From the NCBI GenBank assembly GCA_963834405.1, contig CAWIBX010000007.1, positions 372,001 to 436,000 on the forward strand: a DNA stretch of 64,000 nt, read 5' to 3'. The notes beneath the pieces are model-generated. The model made no database searches. It was not told the origin of the DNA and saw only the letters and a list, made by a program, of their open reading frames with translations. This DNA is from Bog-473 sp963834405. GTDB lineage: Bacteria; Actinomycetota; Acidimicrobiia; Acidimicrobiales; RAAP-2. The translations under genes and the position numbers were made by a program. This document shows, one piece after another, positions 1 to 9,270 of this stretch; the stretch's first letter is position 1; each line of letters opens with the position of its first letter.

Positions 1-2
1 AA

Positions 3-545
3 TCCCTGCGCGATTCGGTCGGCGTGGTCACCCAGGACCCCCACCTGTTCCACGACACCCTGCGCGCCAACCTGCTCTACGCCCGCCCCGAGGCCACCGA
101 GGCCGAGGTCTACGAGGCACTGAAACAGGCCCAGATCGCCCATATCGTGGCCGACCTGCCCGACGGCCTCGACACCGTGATCGGCGAGCGGGGCTACCGG
201 CTCTCGGGCGGCGAGAAGCAGCGCGTCGCCCTGGCCCGCCTCCTCCTCAAGGCGCCCGACATCGTCGTTTTGGATGAGGCCACCGCCCATCTCGACTCCG
301 AGTCGGAGGCGGCGGTCCAACGCGCCCTCCGCCAGACCCTGACCGGCCGCACGTCGCTCGTCATCGCCCACCGCCTCTCCACCGTGCGCGAGGCCGACCA
401 GCTCCTCGTCATCGACGACGGGCGCATCGTCGAACGCGGCACCCACGCGAGCCTCCTTGCCGAGAACGGTCTCTACGCCGAGCTGTACCGCACGCAGTTC
501 GCCGATCAGGAAGCTGACCAGGAACAAGAGCCGGCGACCACCTGA
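3..545 (+). CDS. ABC exporter ATP-binding domain, C-terminal part (5' truncated by window)
   Basis: The frame is open from the window edge and ends at TGA 543-545, so only the last 180 residues are seen. They hold the ABC signature LSGGEKQRVALA (about nt 201-236), Walker B with catalytic Glu (IVVLDEAT, about 262-285), the D-loop (AHLDSES) and the H-loop His in VIAHRLSTV (about 361-387). The Q-loop region VVTQDPHLFHDTLRANL near the start and the short tail after the H-loop match fused permease-ATPase exporters (MsbA/multidrug type) rather than importer ATPases. The membrane domain should lie upstream of the window. The substrate cannot be told from this part. The tail is followed directly by decayed DNA. 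Confidence 0.93.
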   Translation, partial: SLRDSVGVVTQDPHLFHDTLRANLLYARPEATEAEVYEALKQAQIAHIVADLPDGLDTVIGERGYRLSGGEKQRVALARLLLKAPDIVVLDEATAHLDSESEAAVQRALRQTLTGRTSLVIAHRLSTVREADQLLVIDDGRIVERGTHASLLAENGLYAELYRTQFADQEADQEQEPATT

Positions 546-1222
546 TCGCCGCCCGAAAGCGGCCGGATTATTCCGTTGGCCGAAGGACCTGCTCGAGATG
601 TCTATCGACGGGCGTGAACTCCGGCATGACGAAGTCCCTCCTCAGACAGTTGGCGCCGTCGACCACGAGTGTGTGGCCGGTCACGAAGGCCGCACAGGGC
701 GAACAAAAAGAGGAAACCGCCCAGCCGAGTTCGTGGAGCCTCCCGAGCCGCTGCCCTCGTAGTAGTTACGGACCTTGTCCCCCGACGACCTGCCAGCCAC
801 CTGGTCCTCCGGCATCCCCAGATCGACTCCGGCGCAGAAGGCGCGTCATTCGGCTCTGACCACCAAGGACACTGATGCGGTCGTCGAAGCGTGCCCGGTC
901 GGCAAGGACGCCCAACTGGCGGGCGGCCTCTCATGAGCACATGTTCAGCTTTAGGGGTAGTCGTGGGTCAGAGTCCCGACGCCGGAGCCATTGGCGAGGG
1001 CCTCCAGGCGAAGCTGCCAGTCGCGCTCGGGCAACACCGGCTCGGTCCGGATGGGCGTCGACAAGCTCCCTCCGCTCTGCAAATGCGGCGGATCTGCGTC
1101 CCCGCTCGACAAAAAGTAGAATCCGTTCTAGTTCCCAGCTGGGTGCGGGCAACCGAACGACCTCGGTCGGGAACCGTCAACGCACACACAATTAAGCGGG
1201 CAAGGACTCAGGAGGTCCCGAA
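546..1222. other. Decayed intergenic stretch
   Basis: Beyond the SDR remnant at 568-838, the part from about 840 to 1190 has several short overlapping frames on both strands and no convincing gene. A minus-strand reading at about 865-935 looks protein-like but matches nothing I recognise. The last 30 bases hold the ribosome binding site of the next gene. Confidence 0.5.
568..838 (-). pseudogene. Decayed short-chain dehydrogenase (SDR) C-terminus
   Basis: On the minus strand, from 744 down to the TAA at 568-570, one frame reads GRLHELGWAV, then FVTGHTLVVDGANCLRRDF and ends HLEQVLRPTE. The VTGxxLxVDGA block is the C-terminal signature of SDR enzymes, of the 2,4-dienoyl-CoA reductase-like type. 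Just upstream the matching sequence (DKVRNYYEG, about 745-779) is in another frame, and no intact N-terminal half with the glycine-rich motif or YxxxK is found. At least one frameshift plus truncation is therefore present. The residue pattern is clear but the exact SDR subfamily is not. Confidence 0.6.
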
Positions 1223-2347
1223 GTGCATAACGAGCTCTGCGAACGGCTGGGTATCGAGTTCCCGATCTTCGCCTTCACCCATTGCAGGGACGTGGCCGCA
1301 GCCGTGTCCAACACAGGCGGGATCGGGGTCCTCGGTGCGGTGGGTTTCAACGCTGAAGAGCTTGAAATCGAGCTCACATGGCTCGACGAGCACGTCGGAG
1401 ACCGCCAGTACGGAGTGGACATCGTGATCCCCGGCAAGTACGAGGGGATGGACGAAATCGATCCGGTCAAGCTCGAGGAGGATCTGCGAAAGATGATCCC
1501 GGACGAGCACCGGACCTTCGCCAAGAAGATCCTGGCCGACCACGGAGTGCCGGAACTCGAAGGTGGACCGCGCCGGGAGCTTCTCGGTTGGACTGCCGCC
1601 ACCGCGGCACCGCTGGTCGAGGTCATCCTCCGTCACCCGAAGGTGAAGCTCGTGGCGAATGCCCTCGGCACTCCGCCCGACGACGTCATCGCGCAGGTCC
1701 ACGAGCACGGCATGCTGATGGCGGCGCTAGCGGGGTCGGTCAAGCACGCACTGAAGCACAAGGCGGCCGGGGTCGACATCGTCATCTGCCAAGGTTCCGA
1801 GGGCGGCGGTCACACCGGCGACGTCGGTTCGATCGTGCTCTGGCCGGAGGTCATCGACGCCGTCGCTCCCCTCCCGGTTCTTGCGGCCGGCGGCGTTGGT
1901 ACTGGCCGTCAGATGGCCGCCGCCATGGTGATGGGCGCGGCCGGTGTCTGGACGGGTTCGCTCTGGCTCACCGTCGAGGAGGCCGACGTGCCCCCCAAGC
2001 AGATGGAGTCCTACCTCAGGGCCACCTCGCGGGACACCGTCAGGTCGCGGTCGTTCACCGGCAAGCCCTGCCGGTTGCTCAAGAACGACTGGACCGAAGC
2101 CTGGGAGGCGCCGGGCAATCCCAAGCCCCTCGGGATGCCCCTCCAGATGATGGTTGCCATCGACTGCGTGTCGCGGGGCCACGCGTACCCCGAAGAGGCC
2201 AGGGACGTGAACTTCAACCCATGCGGTCAGATCATCGGTCGTGTGATCTCAGTCCGACGCACGCGTGATGTGGTGCTCGGGTTGGTCGAGGAGTACGTGG
2301 AGGCGGTCGAGAAGCTGCAACTCGTGAACGAAGGCAGCGCCACCTAA
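1223..2347 (+). CDS. Nitronate monooxygenase (2-nitropropane dioxygenase family)
   Basis: A 374-residue FMN-dependent TIM-barrel enzyme that would oxidise alkyl nitronates to carbonyl compounds and nitrite. The N-terminus PIFAFTHCRDVAAAVSNTGG is the family's usual first strand and loop. GGGHTG at residues 194-199 is the signature around the catalytic/FMN region, and VLAAGGVGTGRQMAAAMVMG at about 219-238 is the phosphate-binding segment. The GTG start is supported by a strong ribosome binding site (aggagg, 1210-1215) eight bases upstream. Length is typical for the actinobacterial subgroup. It stands alone between decayed stretches, so context gives no substrate. In actinobacteria such paralogues often have unknown physiological substrates. 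Confidence 0.93.
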   Translation: MHNELCERLGIEFPIFAFTHCRDVAAAVSNTGGIGVLGAVGFNAEELEIELTWLDEHVGDRQYGVDIVIPGKYEGMDEIDPVKLEEDLRKMIPDEHRTFAKKILADHGVPELEGGPRRELLGWTAATAAPLVEVILRHPKVKLVANALGTPPDDVIAQVHEHGMLMAALAGSVKHALKHKAAGVDIVICQGSEGGGHTGDVGSIVLWPEVIDAVAPLPVLAAGGVGTGRQMAAAMVMGAAGVWTGSLWLTVEEADVPPKQMESYLRATSRDTVRSRSFTGKPCRLLKNDWTEAWEAPGNPKPLGMPLQMMVAIDCVSRGHAYPEEARDVNFNPCGQIIGRVISVRRTRDVVLGLVEEYVEAVEKLQLVNEGSAT

Positions 2348-2372
2348 CCTCCGAGCACCACACCTAGTCGTC

Positions 2373-2396
2373 CCGCATCCGCCTCGGGAGATGCGG
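2373..2396. terminator. Inverted repeat after nitronate monooxygenase
   Basis: CCGCATC (2373-2379) and GATGCGG (2390-2396) form a perfect 7-bp stem with a 10-base loop, 26 bases after the stop codon. There is no following T-tract, so it is at best a weak or actinobacterial-type terminator. Confidence 0.3.
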
Positions 2397-2736
2397 ATTG
2401 GCCAGACGCCACGTCTGACTGAACTTTGGGCGCCGGTCACCTGATTGGGGTCAGGAGACCCACGTAAAGCGACCCGTTTGGCAGTGGCGAATCATGCATC
2501 TTCCGAACAGACAGGGCGCGGCGACTCGGATAGCGCTCAGCTCCCGAGAGAGAGGCGGCCGACGTCACCGCATAATCCATGTCGTGAGGTAGGCGTGTGT
2601 TCCCAGGAAAGCAGCCGGATCGGCTAGCTCCACGCCTCCTGTGGCATTCGGCGACCAGCCCAGCGGTGTGCAACTTGGGTTGCCCTTGGCGAAGTCACTT
2701 GACGCATGCCTTCGACCACTGGATCATCATTCCGGC
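2397..2736. other. Intergenic stretch without recognisable gene
   Basis: No frame on either strand looks like a protein. If the next gene starts at the GTG at 2641 rather than at 2737, the gap is about 90 bases shorter. Confidence 0.5.
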
Positions 2737-4338
2737 ATGGGCGGTAGCAGGGGCAACTTGCTCGAGTCGGGGCACGACTTCCGCTATCTCGACGACGTCG
2801 AAAAGACACCCTCGCTCACGGGGCGCGTTCACTCATCATCCGGCTCAACCAGTCACGAAGAGGCACCTTCCTGGCTGAGTGCCCCAATTCCGCATTGGAG
2901 TTGTGTCGTTGCTTGGTGTATCGCCACGGTTATCTTCGTGGGGGCAGTCTTTCTGCTCGGAGGTCCAACGACAAACGACTCTCACGAGTCGACGCCCATG
3001 ACCTGGGCCATTGCGAATGGACAGTTTGAGTGCGCCTTTCCTGCGAGCCCAGCGCCGATCGCACCGCTTTACCCGCTCGCGTCAGGCGGAATCGCCGCGG
3101 TCCTCCATCTCGGGACGTCCGCTCCTTTCCCAAGCTCCTCCGCCATGGGCGCCGCATGCGACACCTCCTACGCCGCTATCAACGCATGGGCTGCACGCAC
3201 CAAAGTGCTCGATCCGACGCTGTGGATCGGCTGCATCGGCTGGCTCTTCTTGATGGTAGGCGTGATCTCGCTGGTCCGGGCGTCCGGGCGCGGACGGCAG
3301 AGATGGGAGGCCTTGGCCGTCATCGGGATCGCGAGTCTGCCGGTCGTGTGGATGTGCCTGACGACCGTGTTCCACCCCGAGGATCTCATGGCTCTGGGGC
3401 TTTCGCTCGCCGCCCTAGCCTGCGCGTTACGATCACGCTGGCGGACAGCAGGGATCCTGATCGCGTGCGCGGTGCTTTCTCAGCAGTTTGCCTTATTGGT
3501 CGCGATACCTCTGCTGGTCGTCGCCCCCAAAGACGACCGGCCCCGGTTTGCCGCATCAGCGACACTGTCGATCGGAGCGGTGATCGCATCAATGCTGATC
3601 CTGACATCAGGAAGAGCGGCGCGGGCCATCCTCTTCGGCTCAGGGTCTTACGGAACAACCACAGGCGGCACATTCGTTTGGGAGATGCATCTGTCCGGAA
3701 TTGGCTTCGTCATTGTGGTCCGAGCGATCCCAGTTGTCGTCGCCGGGCTTCTCTCGTGGTGGGTGGTACGGCGCAGTGGTCCGAGGGCAATGGCTCCGGA
3801 GACCCTCATTGCACTCGCGACGGTGACGCTCGTGAACCGCCTTGCATTTGAGCAGGGACTCAACGGATACTACTTCTTGGCGACAACGGTCATGTTGGTC
3901 ATGCTCGACGTCGTGTGCGGCAAACTTCGGAGCTCTGTTGCAGCATGGTTACTTACGGTCATAGCCGTCTATTGCTCCGGATCACTCTTCGGTGGGGTGT
4001 TTCAGACCTCATGGACCGCGGCGGGGGATGACGCGGTCGCTGCGCTTGTCATAGTGCTTGCGGTCGTTTGGGTAGCCGTTCACGTCGTGCGCCGGACAGT
4101 GACGCCGGCTCTCCTCATTTGGATCATCCCGTTCGCCGTGACCCTTGTCACTTGGCAAAACGCGGGCAACCCTCTTCGCGCAGAGCTCCCGGTCTGGTGG
4201 TGGCAGCTCCTTCTCGTCCCATGGGGCCTAGCTCTGGGCGTGTTAGCGCTGTTTCGCGATGGCATAGGTATTCGTCTCACTGCAGACCGCTCAGGCGCCC
4301 TCTTGTCACGCTCTCGTCACCAGGCGACTGGGAGTTGA
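2737..4338 (+). CDS. Polytopic membrane protein, GT-C glycosyltransferase-like
   Basis: About 533 residues with roughly ten or more hydrophobic segments. A central part, FHPEDLMALGLSLAALACA and then GILIACAVLSQQFALLVAIP, resembles the HPED/lumenal region and following helices of polyprenol-phosphate-sugar dependent GT-C enzymes (GT87/DUF2029-like). This suggests transfer of a sugar from a lipid carrier on the outer face of the membrane. I place the start at ATG 2737. A GTG at 2641 in the same frame would add 32 unremarkable residues, and neither has a good ribosome binding site. There are no partner genes nearby. The family assignment is by pattern only. Confidence 0.6.
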   Translation: MGGSRGNLLESGHDFRYLDDVEKTPSLTGRVHSSSGSTSHEEAPSWLSAPIPHWSCVVAWCIATVIFVGAVFLLGGPTTNDSHESTPMTWAIANGQFECAFPASPAPIAPLYPLASGGIAAVLHLGTSAPFPSSSAMGAACDTSYAAINAWAARTKVLDPTLWIGCIGWLFLMVGVISLVRASGRGRQRWEALAVIGIASLPVVWMCLTTVFHPEDLMALGLSLAALACALRSRWRTAGILIACAVLSQQFALLVAIPLLVVAPKDDRPRFAASATLSIGAVIASMLILTSGRAARAILFGSGSYGTTTGGTFVWEMHLSGIGFVIVVRAIPVVVAGLLSWWVVRRSGPRAMAPETLIALATVTLVNRLAFEQGLNGYYFLATTVMLVMLDVVCGKLRSSVAAWLLTVIAVYCSGSLFGGVFQTSWTAAGDDAVAALVIVLAVVWVAVHVVRRTVTPALLIWIIPFAVTLVTWQNAGNPLRAELPVWWWQLLLVPWGLALGVLALFRDGIGIRLTADRSGALLSRSRHQATGS

Positions 4339-5446
4339 GTTTCGCGCCCGCACTCCAAGACGTTCGCCACCCGCTGTGCGTCGAGGGCGGTTTCCTTGAG
4401 GGCGTCCGACGACGTCGGCGCGTGTCGGCCTTGGAGAAGGCGTCACCCACACCTCTAAACGTCTTGCGCTGGATGGTTTTCTGACAGGCGGAGCCACTGC
4501 CACACCCGTTCCGCAATAGAAGGGGCGTTCTCCCGAACTACGTACGCCAGGCTGAGCGCCACTACGAGCGCCACGAGGTGCCGGCTTCCCGGGCATCCTC
4601 CGCGCAATCGGCCTCGGCTCCGGTGACACGGCGTCGATCGGCGGGACCGTGATGTGGCACGTCACCCAGGGCCAGCGCGACGGGCAGGATTCGGAGGCAC
4701 AGAACCATGGGTGGTCCGTGGCGTCATTGACCGTGGTCTTTGTCTCGATGGCTACTTCCTGCGCGTTACCTCGGGCCTCCACGGACAGGACGTGATCCCT
4801 CCGCTGATCGTCCAGACGGCCGTTTGACTCACCGTTTTCGGTGCCGTACCGGGCCGAACCTGGCCAACTTGGACACGCCTGCTCTGGTCGGCGGTCGTGG
4901 TGTGTGCCGTGGTCACCCTGGCCGCTCAATGTGAATCCAGCGATGCTTACCGCTCCGACGTCGTTTGGCGCACACTCTTTCTCTCTGACGGGAGCCCTCT
5001 TCGCAACAGGGCCGTTACTAGACCTCGTGCCGTTCGAGACGACGGACCCAGCGTCGCAGGTTGGAGTCATGTGGGGGCGCCCTTGTGGGAGCGCCCTCAT
5101 CTGGCACTGCCAGGACACCAGCAATCAATTGACGGTGCGATGGAGATCGGAGGTACTTCAAGGCCGCTCGGACGGATAACGGGTTCGCGTTCTCAATCTG
5201 CAAGTCGCTGCTAACCAGTCAATTCACGTGACCTCGCACTGACGGCCTTTCCATACCGAAGTCTCGCCGCAACCGCACTGCAACCAGCGCCGCTCGTCAA
5301 CACAACTCAAGGGGTCCAGTGCCAACGTCGAGACAACTTTTTCCTTCAGGGCCGTCGGCTTCGCGCCGACTTGGTAATGAAATCCGGGCTGCATCTTTCG
5401 CGCCACAGAGATGTGGCGGAGGCGGCCCGCAGCGCAGGAGAGGGCA
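4339..5446. pseudogene. Decayed region with remains of a plus-strand gene
   Basis: From about 4580 the plus strand reads FPGILRAIGLGSGDTASIGG and later SVASLTVVFVSMAT. After a frame change it reads GYFLRVTSGLHGQDVIPPLI, a stop, and then the hydrophobic stretch LLWSAVVVCAVVTLAA (to about 4925). The alternating frames and stop codons point to a dead gene, perhaps for a membrane protein, that I cannot name. A long minus-strand open frame across 4306-5124 has no protein character and is a shadow. The stretch 5030-5410 shows nothing. Confidence 0.35.
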
Positions 5447-6988
5447 GTGGCGAAGCCAAACACGATTGATCACCCAGGTGTCATAGCCCGCTCTGCACGC
5501 GTATCGAACGGCGTCGCCACCGCTCGGAGCCGGGCGACGCAGTTCCCCACCTGTCGGGACAACCCGGAGGTGGGGTTCACCCTCGTAGAACTGCTTGTCA
5601 CGATCGCCATCCTCCCCCTCGTGGCCGGAGCGATCTCCGTCGCCTTGCTTTCGGTGTTCAGTGAGCAGGACACCGTTGCCAGTAGGACCTCGAATTCCGG
5701 CGACACGTCGGTGCTTTCGGCCTCCTTCGTGAAGGACGTGCAGTCTGCGCAGTACCTCACGACCAACCCTTCAGTCGCGGGACCAGCGTCGTGTGGAACA
5801 ACGGGGAGCATCCTGAGCATGCAGTGGCCGGTAGCCAGCACCAACAGCACGACAGTCGTCTCCTACGGTGTTGTCACACTGGGAACGAGCAGCCAGCTGG
5901 TCCGGTACTACTGCGAAGGCTTCCACGCACCCTCGACAACCGTGGTTGCCCACAACGTCCAAAGCACACTCACCGCGACGGTCGCTGGCTCTTCGTGCTT
6001 GCAGTTCGCGTGCACCCCCGCCCCGGCAGCGGCGAGCAGCGGCTGGACGTCGGCGGTCGGCGTGTCCGGGGTTACCCTGGCGGTGCAGGCACCGGACACT
6101 ACCGAGTCGGGGCCGACTGCCTACTCCTATACGTTGACTGGGGTTCCGCGTGTCTCGAACAACGTAAGCCGTGGCGGAACAGTCGCCGGTCACGCGCCCT
6201 TCCTCATGCTCGGAACAGGCAGCCCGGCCGTCTCGTGCACTGGCCACGACTCCATCACCGTGACCGGCACGGCAGCCATCAATTCCACCGGCACCGATAT
6301 TCAGACCAAGGGCAACGCATCGTTCAGCGCCAGCTCTGCTTACGTCGGGAATTCGAGCGCATCTGGTGCCTACTCGGGGGGAAACATCAGCCCGTCTACA
6401 CCGACTCAGACCGGCATCATCACCGCGGATCCCTACACAGGCTTGTCGACGCCCGTGGTCGAACCCATTCCCGGCACCGTCACCGTGGGGTCCAGCTACG
6501 ACGGCTTACCTGTCTTCGGTGATAGCAACCTCCAAACCGACGGACCGGGGATCTATTTGAACGCCGTCTCGGTCAACTCCGCCATGACGATCCGAAGCGG
6601 TACCTACATCTTCCAGAGCGGCCTCGGTCTGGCTGGGAACGGTTCGCTCACCGGGAGCGGCGGGAGTCCGGTCGCGGTGCTCTTCTACATTTACCGAGGC
6701 GCTGTCAGTGTCAACGGCAACGGAACGGTCTCGCTCTCGCCTCTGTCGAGCACAACGGCGGGGGCGGCCGGCCTGACCATATGGATGGACCAAGGAGACA
6801 CGAGCAGTCTCAGCCTCGGCGGGAACGGCGCAGCAACCGTGATCAGCGGGACGGTCTACGCCCCATCTGGACAGGCCGGGGTCGGCGGAAACGGGACACT
6901 CGACCTCGGGTCGCTCGTCGCAGCCAGCGTGTCCTGCAACGGCGGCGGCAATGCCGGCGCGATCCGGATCAACTACGGAGGAGCATAG
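5447..6988 (+). CDS. Prepilin-like protein with beta-rich C-terminal passenger (PilW-like)
   Basis: 513 residues from GTG 5447, which has gcaggagag upstream; an ATG at 5411 in frame is less well placed. Residues 43-62 carry a type IV prepilin/pseudopilin signal: G43 then FTLVELL with Glu at mature position 5, and a hydrophobic helix, preceded by a long basic leader. A prepilin peptidase would cut after G43 and methylate Phe44. After the pilin-like helix and spacer, residues about 250-513 are Gly/Ser/Thr/Asn-rich with repeated short strands (GTYIFQSGLGLAGNG, VSVNGNGTVSLSPL), like the right-handed beta-helical C-terminal regions found in Tad/pilus-associated proteins. It is first of a three-gene pilin set, and no assembly ATPase or PilD lies in the window. 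Confidence 0.8.
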   Translation: MAKPNTIDHPGVIARSARVSNGVATARSRATQFPTCRDNPEVGFTLVELLVTIAILPLVAGAISVALLSVFSEQDTVASRTSNSGDTSVLSASFVKDVQSAQYLTTNPSVAGPASCGTTGSILSMQWPVASTNSTTVVSYGVVTLGTSSQLVRYYCEGFHAPSTTVVAHNVQSTLTATVAGSSCLQFACTPAPAAASSGWTSAVGVSGVTLAVQAPDTTESGPTAYSYTLTGVPRVSNNVSRGGTVAGHAPFLMLGTGSPAVSCTGHDSITVTGTAAINSTGTDIQTKGNASFSASSAYVGNSSASGAYSGGNISPSTPTQTGIITADPYTGLSTPVVEPIPGTVTVGSSYDGLPVFGDSNLQTDGPGIYLNAVSVNSAMTIRSGTYIFQSGLGLAGNGSLTGSGGSPVAVLFYIYRGAVSVNGNGTVSLSPLSSTTAGAAGLTIWMDQGDTSSLSLGGNGAATVISGTVYAPSGQAGVGGNGTLDLGSLVAASVSCNGGGNAGAIRINYGGA

Positions 6989-6992
6989 GCCA

Positions 6993-8657
6993 GTGATCGC
7001 TCCGAAGAGCTCCAAGAGCCGGCTGGCGACCATCATCCAGAACAAGCGGCGTGCATCGCGGGCGCGGACGGAGACGGGTGACACCCTCGTCGAAGTCCTG
7101 ATCGCGTTGACGGTGACCGCGATCACCGTGACGGCGATCCTCGGCGCCTTCGCCACCACGATCTCTGCGTCCGCCGAACAACGAAACCTTGCCAGCGCGG
7201 ACGCCTTCTTGCGCAGTTTCGTCGAGACCGCGACTTACGACATCAGCCTCAGCAACACCCCCGACTTCGTGGCCTGCGCGAGCACGGTGCCGGCCGGCTA
7301 CGGCCAGCTCGCCGCGAACGCCTCGAACTCTACCTTCACCGTCGCGATCACCGGAATCTCCGCTCCTCCGAACGGCTGCTCGGCCAGCCAACCGGCACCA
7401 CAGCAGCTCTCCACGAGGGTCTCGACGCAGGGAATGAGCGACTCCACCACGTTCGTGGTATACCCGCCGTCGGCGACGGTCGCTGCCATCGCCACGTCGG
7501 TGACAAGCCTCAGTCCGAACCACGGACCGGCCACGGGCGGCACCACGGTCACCATCTCGGGCAATGGCTTCACGGGGGCGACGTCCGTGAGCTTCGGCTC
7601 GGTGGCTGCGAGCTCGTTCACCGTGGTGAACAACACCACGATCACCGCGCTGTCGCCCGCGGGCACGGGTGTCATGGACGTGACGGTGACTTCTTCGGCC
7701 GGAACGTCGCCTACGAACCCGTTCGATCAATTCACCTACGCACCCACCGTTACCGGGATCGCGCCGACGAGCGGGGGTACGGCCGGTGGCACCACGGTCA
7801 CCATCACTGGTACGGGCTTCATCGGCGCGAGCAGTGTGCAGTTCGGGTCGTCCGCGGCGAGCTCCTACTCCGTAGTGAGTGCGTCGTCGATCACCGCGGT
7901 GTCGCCCACCGGCTCAGCCGGAACCGTCGACGTCACCGTTACCTCACCCGCCGGCACCTCGACCACGGGTGCTGCAGACAAGTTCACGTATGGGACAACG
8001 GTCTCAGGGATTTCACCGAACTCGGGTCCGGACGCGGGCGGGACGGTCGTGAGTCTCCTGGGCAGTGGGTTCACCGGAACCACCTCGGTGAAGTTCGGGT
8101 CGACTGCCGCCACTACCTTCACAGTCAACTCGGACACGTCCCTCACCGCGACGGCGCCTGCGGGCACCGCGACCGTGGACATCACGGTGACGTCACCGTC
8201 GGGCACCTCGGCGACCAGCGTGAACGACAGGTTCACCTACACCCCAGGCTCACCGGTCGGGTTGGGCCTTGTGATCGATGTTGGCACCAAGAACCCTGCC
8301 GCGTCGTGCGCATCGGGAACCGGGTCGAAGTGCCGGAGCCCCAATTCGTCGACGTGCATGATGACCAGCTCGAGCTCGACGACGTGTGATATCTCGGGTA
8401 TCTGGCAGGGTTCGAACTCGAGCGTGACCTTCTACATGGAAACCGTCGATGCAACGGGGAACCCGGTTACCTACAGCTCGTCGAATCTGCTGACGCTGAG
8501 TGTCACAAATGCGACGCCGGCCACGATCTCCATCCCGGCGAACGGATCGTCCACGAGTCCGAACGCGGTGACGGCCACCCTGGCAAGCAAGCAGTCCACG
8601 ACCACCGTCACCGTCAGCGGGGGCGGATGGACACTCACGGTGGTGGTGAGCTCATGA
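6993..8657 (+). CDS. Prepilin-like protein with three IPT/TIG domains (PilV-like)
   Basis: 554 residues from GTG 6993, with ggagga at about 6978-6983; this start lies 5 bases after the stop of the upstream pilin gene. Residues 29-50 form a prepilin-type signal GDTLVEVLIALTVTA: Gly at -1, Glu at +5, but Asp instead of Phe at +1. Three tandem IPT/TIG immunoglobulin-like repeats follow at roughly residues 169-249, 251-333 and 336-416, each opening with a P(N/T)xGxxxGGTxVxxxGxGF pattern and ending in FTY. A Ser/Thr-rich C-terminal module with four Cys follows. IPT/TIG repeats on a pilin suggest an exposed adhesin or stalk at a pilus tip; this is inference. Confidence 0.82.
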   Translation: MIAPKSSKSRLATIIQNKRRASRARTETGDTLVEVLIALTVTAITVTAILGAFATTISASAEQRNLASADAFLRSFVETATYDISLSNTPDFVACASTVPAGYGQLAANASNSTFTVAITGISAPPNGCSASQPAPQQLSTRVSTQGMSDSTTFVVYPPSATVAAIATSVTSLSPNHGPATGGTTVTISGNGFTGATSVSFGSVAASSFTVVNNTTITALSPAGTGVMDVTVTSSAGTSPTNPFDQFTYAPTVTGIAPTSGGTAGGTTVTITGTGFIGASSVQFGSSAASSYSVVSASSITAVSPTGSAGTVDVTVTSPAGTSTTGAADKFTYGTTVSGISPNSGPDAGGTVVSLLGSGFTGTTSVKFGSTAATTFTVNSDTSLTATAPAGTATVDITVTSPSGTSATSVNDRFTYTPGSPVGLGLVIDVGTKNPAASCASGTGSKCRSPNSSTCMMTSSSSTTCDISGIWQGSNSSVTFYMETVDATGNPVTYSSSNLLTLSVTNATPATISIPANGSSTSPNAVTATLASKQSTTTVTVSGGGWTLTVVVSS

Positions 8658-9157
8658 CACGACGGCACCTGTCAGTACCCAGACGGGACGAGTCGGGGGC
8701 CGTTCTGCTTCTCGCACTCATGTTCATGACCGTCGGCGCGCTGACCATTGGCTCGCTGGCGATGGCTTCGGCCAACGACATCTCAAACATCGCTAACTTC
8801 AAGGTGTCCCGCGGCGCCCTGAGTGCGGCCGAGGGTGCGACGCAGGCGCAGATGAGCGCCATGCGCTACGCGTATGCGACGACGTGTTCGGGAACCCCGT
8901 ACACACTGGACGGAGCCAGCGTCGTCGTGACGTGCACCGCCACCGTCAATCCGGCAAGCAGTGCCTCGCGCGTCATCAACTTCACCGCGTCCACCCAGGG
9001 CCAGAGCAGCTCGGTCCTGATCGCGGCCCAGGTGACCTACGACGACTTCTCGAGCTCGTTCAACACGAACGACTGTCTTCCATCGACGCCCAGCCCGACG
9101 ACCTGCGGATCGGGAATGACCGTCAACAGCTGGGTCGTCGATCCGGGCGGGAGCTAG
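8654..9157 (+). CDS. PilX-like minor pilin / pilus assembly protein
   Basis: 167 residues; the ATG overlaps the upstream stop as ATGA, so the two are translationally coupled. The N-terminus is DESGAVLLLALMFMTVGALT, a Gly followed by a long hydrophobic helix without the Glu5, as in PilX N-terminal domains. After it comes a short helix rich in Ala/Glu/Gln (SRGALSAAEGATQAQM), as in many PilX proteins. Two Cys pairs in the C-terminal half may form disulphides. It completes a PilW-PilV-PilX-like order, the usual minor pilin trio that primes type IV pili. Confidence 0.78.
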   Translation: MTRRHLSVPRRDESGAVLLLALMFMTVGALTIGSLAMASANDISNIANFKVSRGALSAAEGATQAQMSAMRYAYATTCSGTPYTLDGASVVVTCTATVNPASSASRVINFTASTQGQSSSVLIAAQVTYDDFSSSFNTNDCLPSTPSPTTCGSGMTVNSWVVDPGGS

Positions 9158-9231
9158 CGCGCTGGTCCCCATCGGCGTGGCCGGCGCGAACCCGACCGCC
9201 CAATCCCGTCTAAGGCGCTGAGATTAGCGAC

Positions 9232-9270
9232 TTCGTGCGCCAGCACCGTCCGACATAACTGTCGGTCCGT
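9232..9270 (+). promoter_or_regulatory. Promoter-like segment of the nitroreductase remnant
   Basis: ttcgtg at 9232-9237 and ataact at 9255-9260 are spaced 17 bases, with the pseudogene ATG ten bases further on. The same arrangement precedes the intact copy at 18183, showing that the duplication included the 5' region. Confidence 0.35.

Noticed and set aside
840..960. Enoyl-CoA hydratase remnant (reading FCAGVDLG)
   Set aside because: The motif is short and lies directly upstream of the SDR tail, where it could be part of that protein; too little sequence to decide.
3030..3851. Plus-strand open frame of 273 codons in another frame
   Set aside because: It lies inside the membrane protein gene at 2737-4338 in a different frame and is charged and Arg-rich throughout, as is typical of a shadow.
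4306..5124. Minus-strand open frame of 272 codons
   Set aside because: Composition is Arg/Pro/Ser-rich without hydrophobic or motif structure, it overlaps the real gene end at 4338, and the plus strand carries better protein-like fragments.
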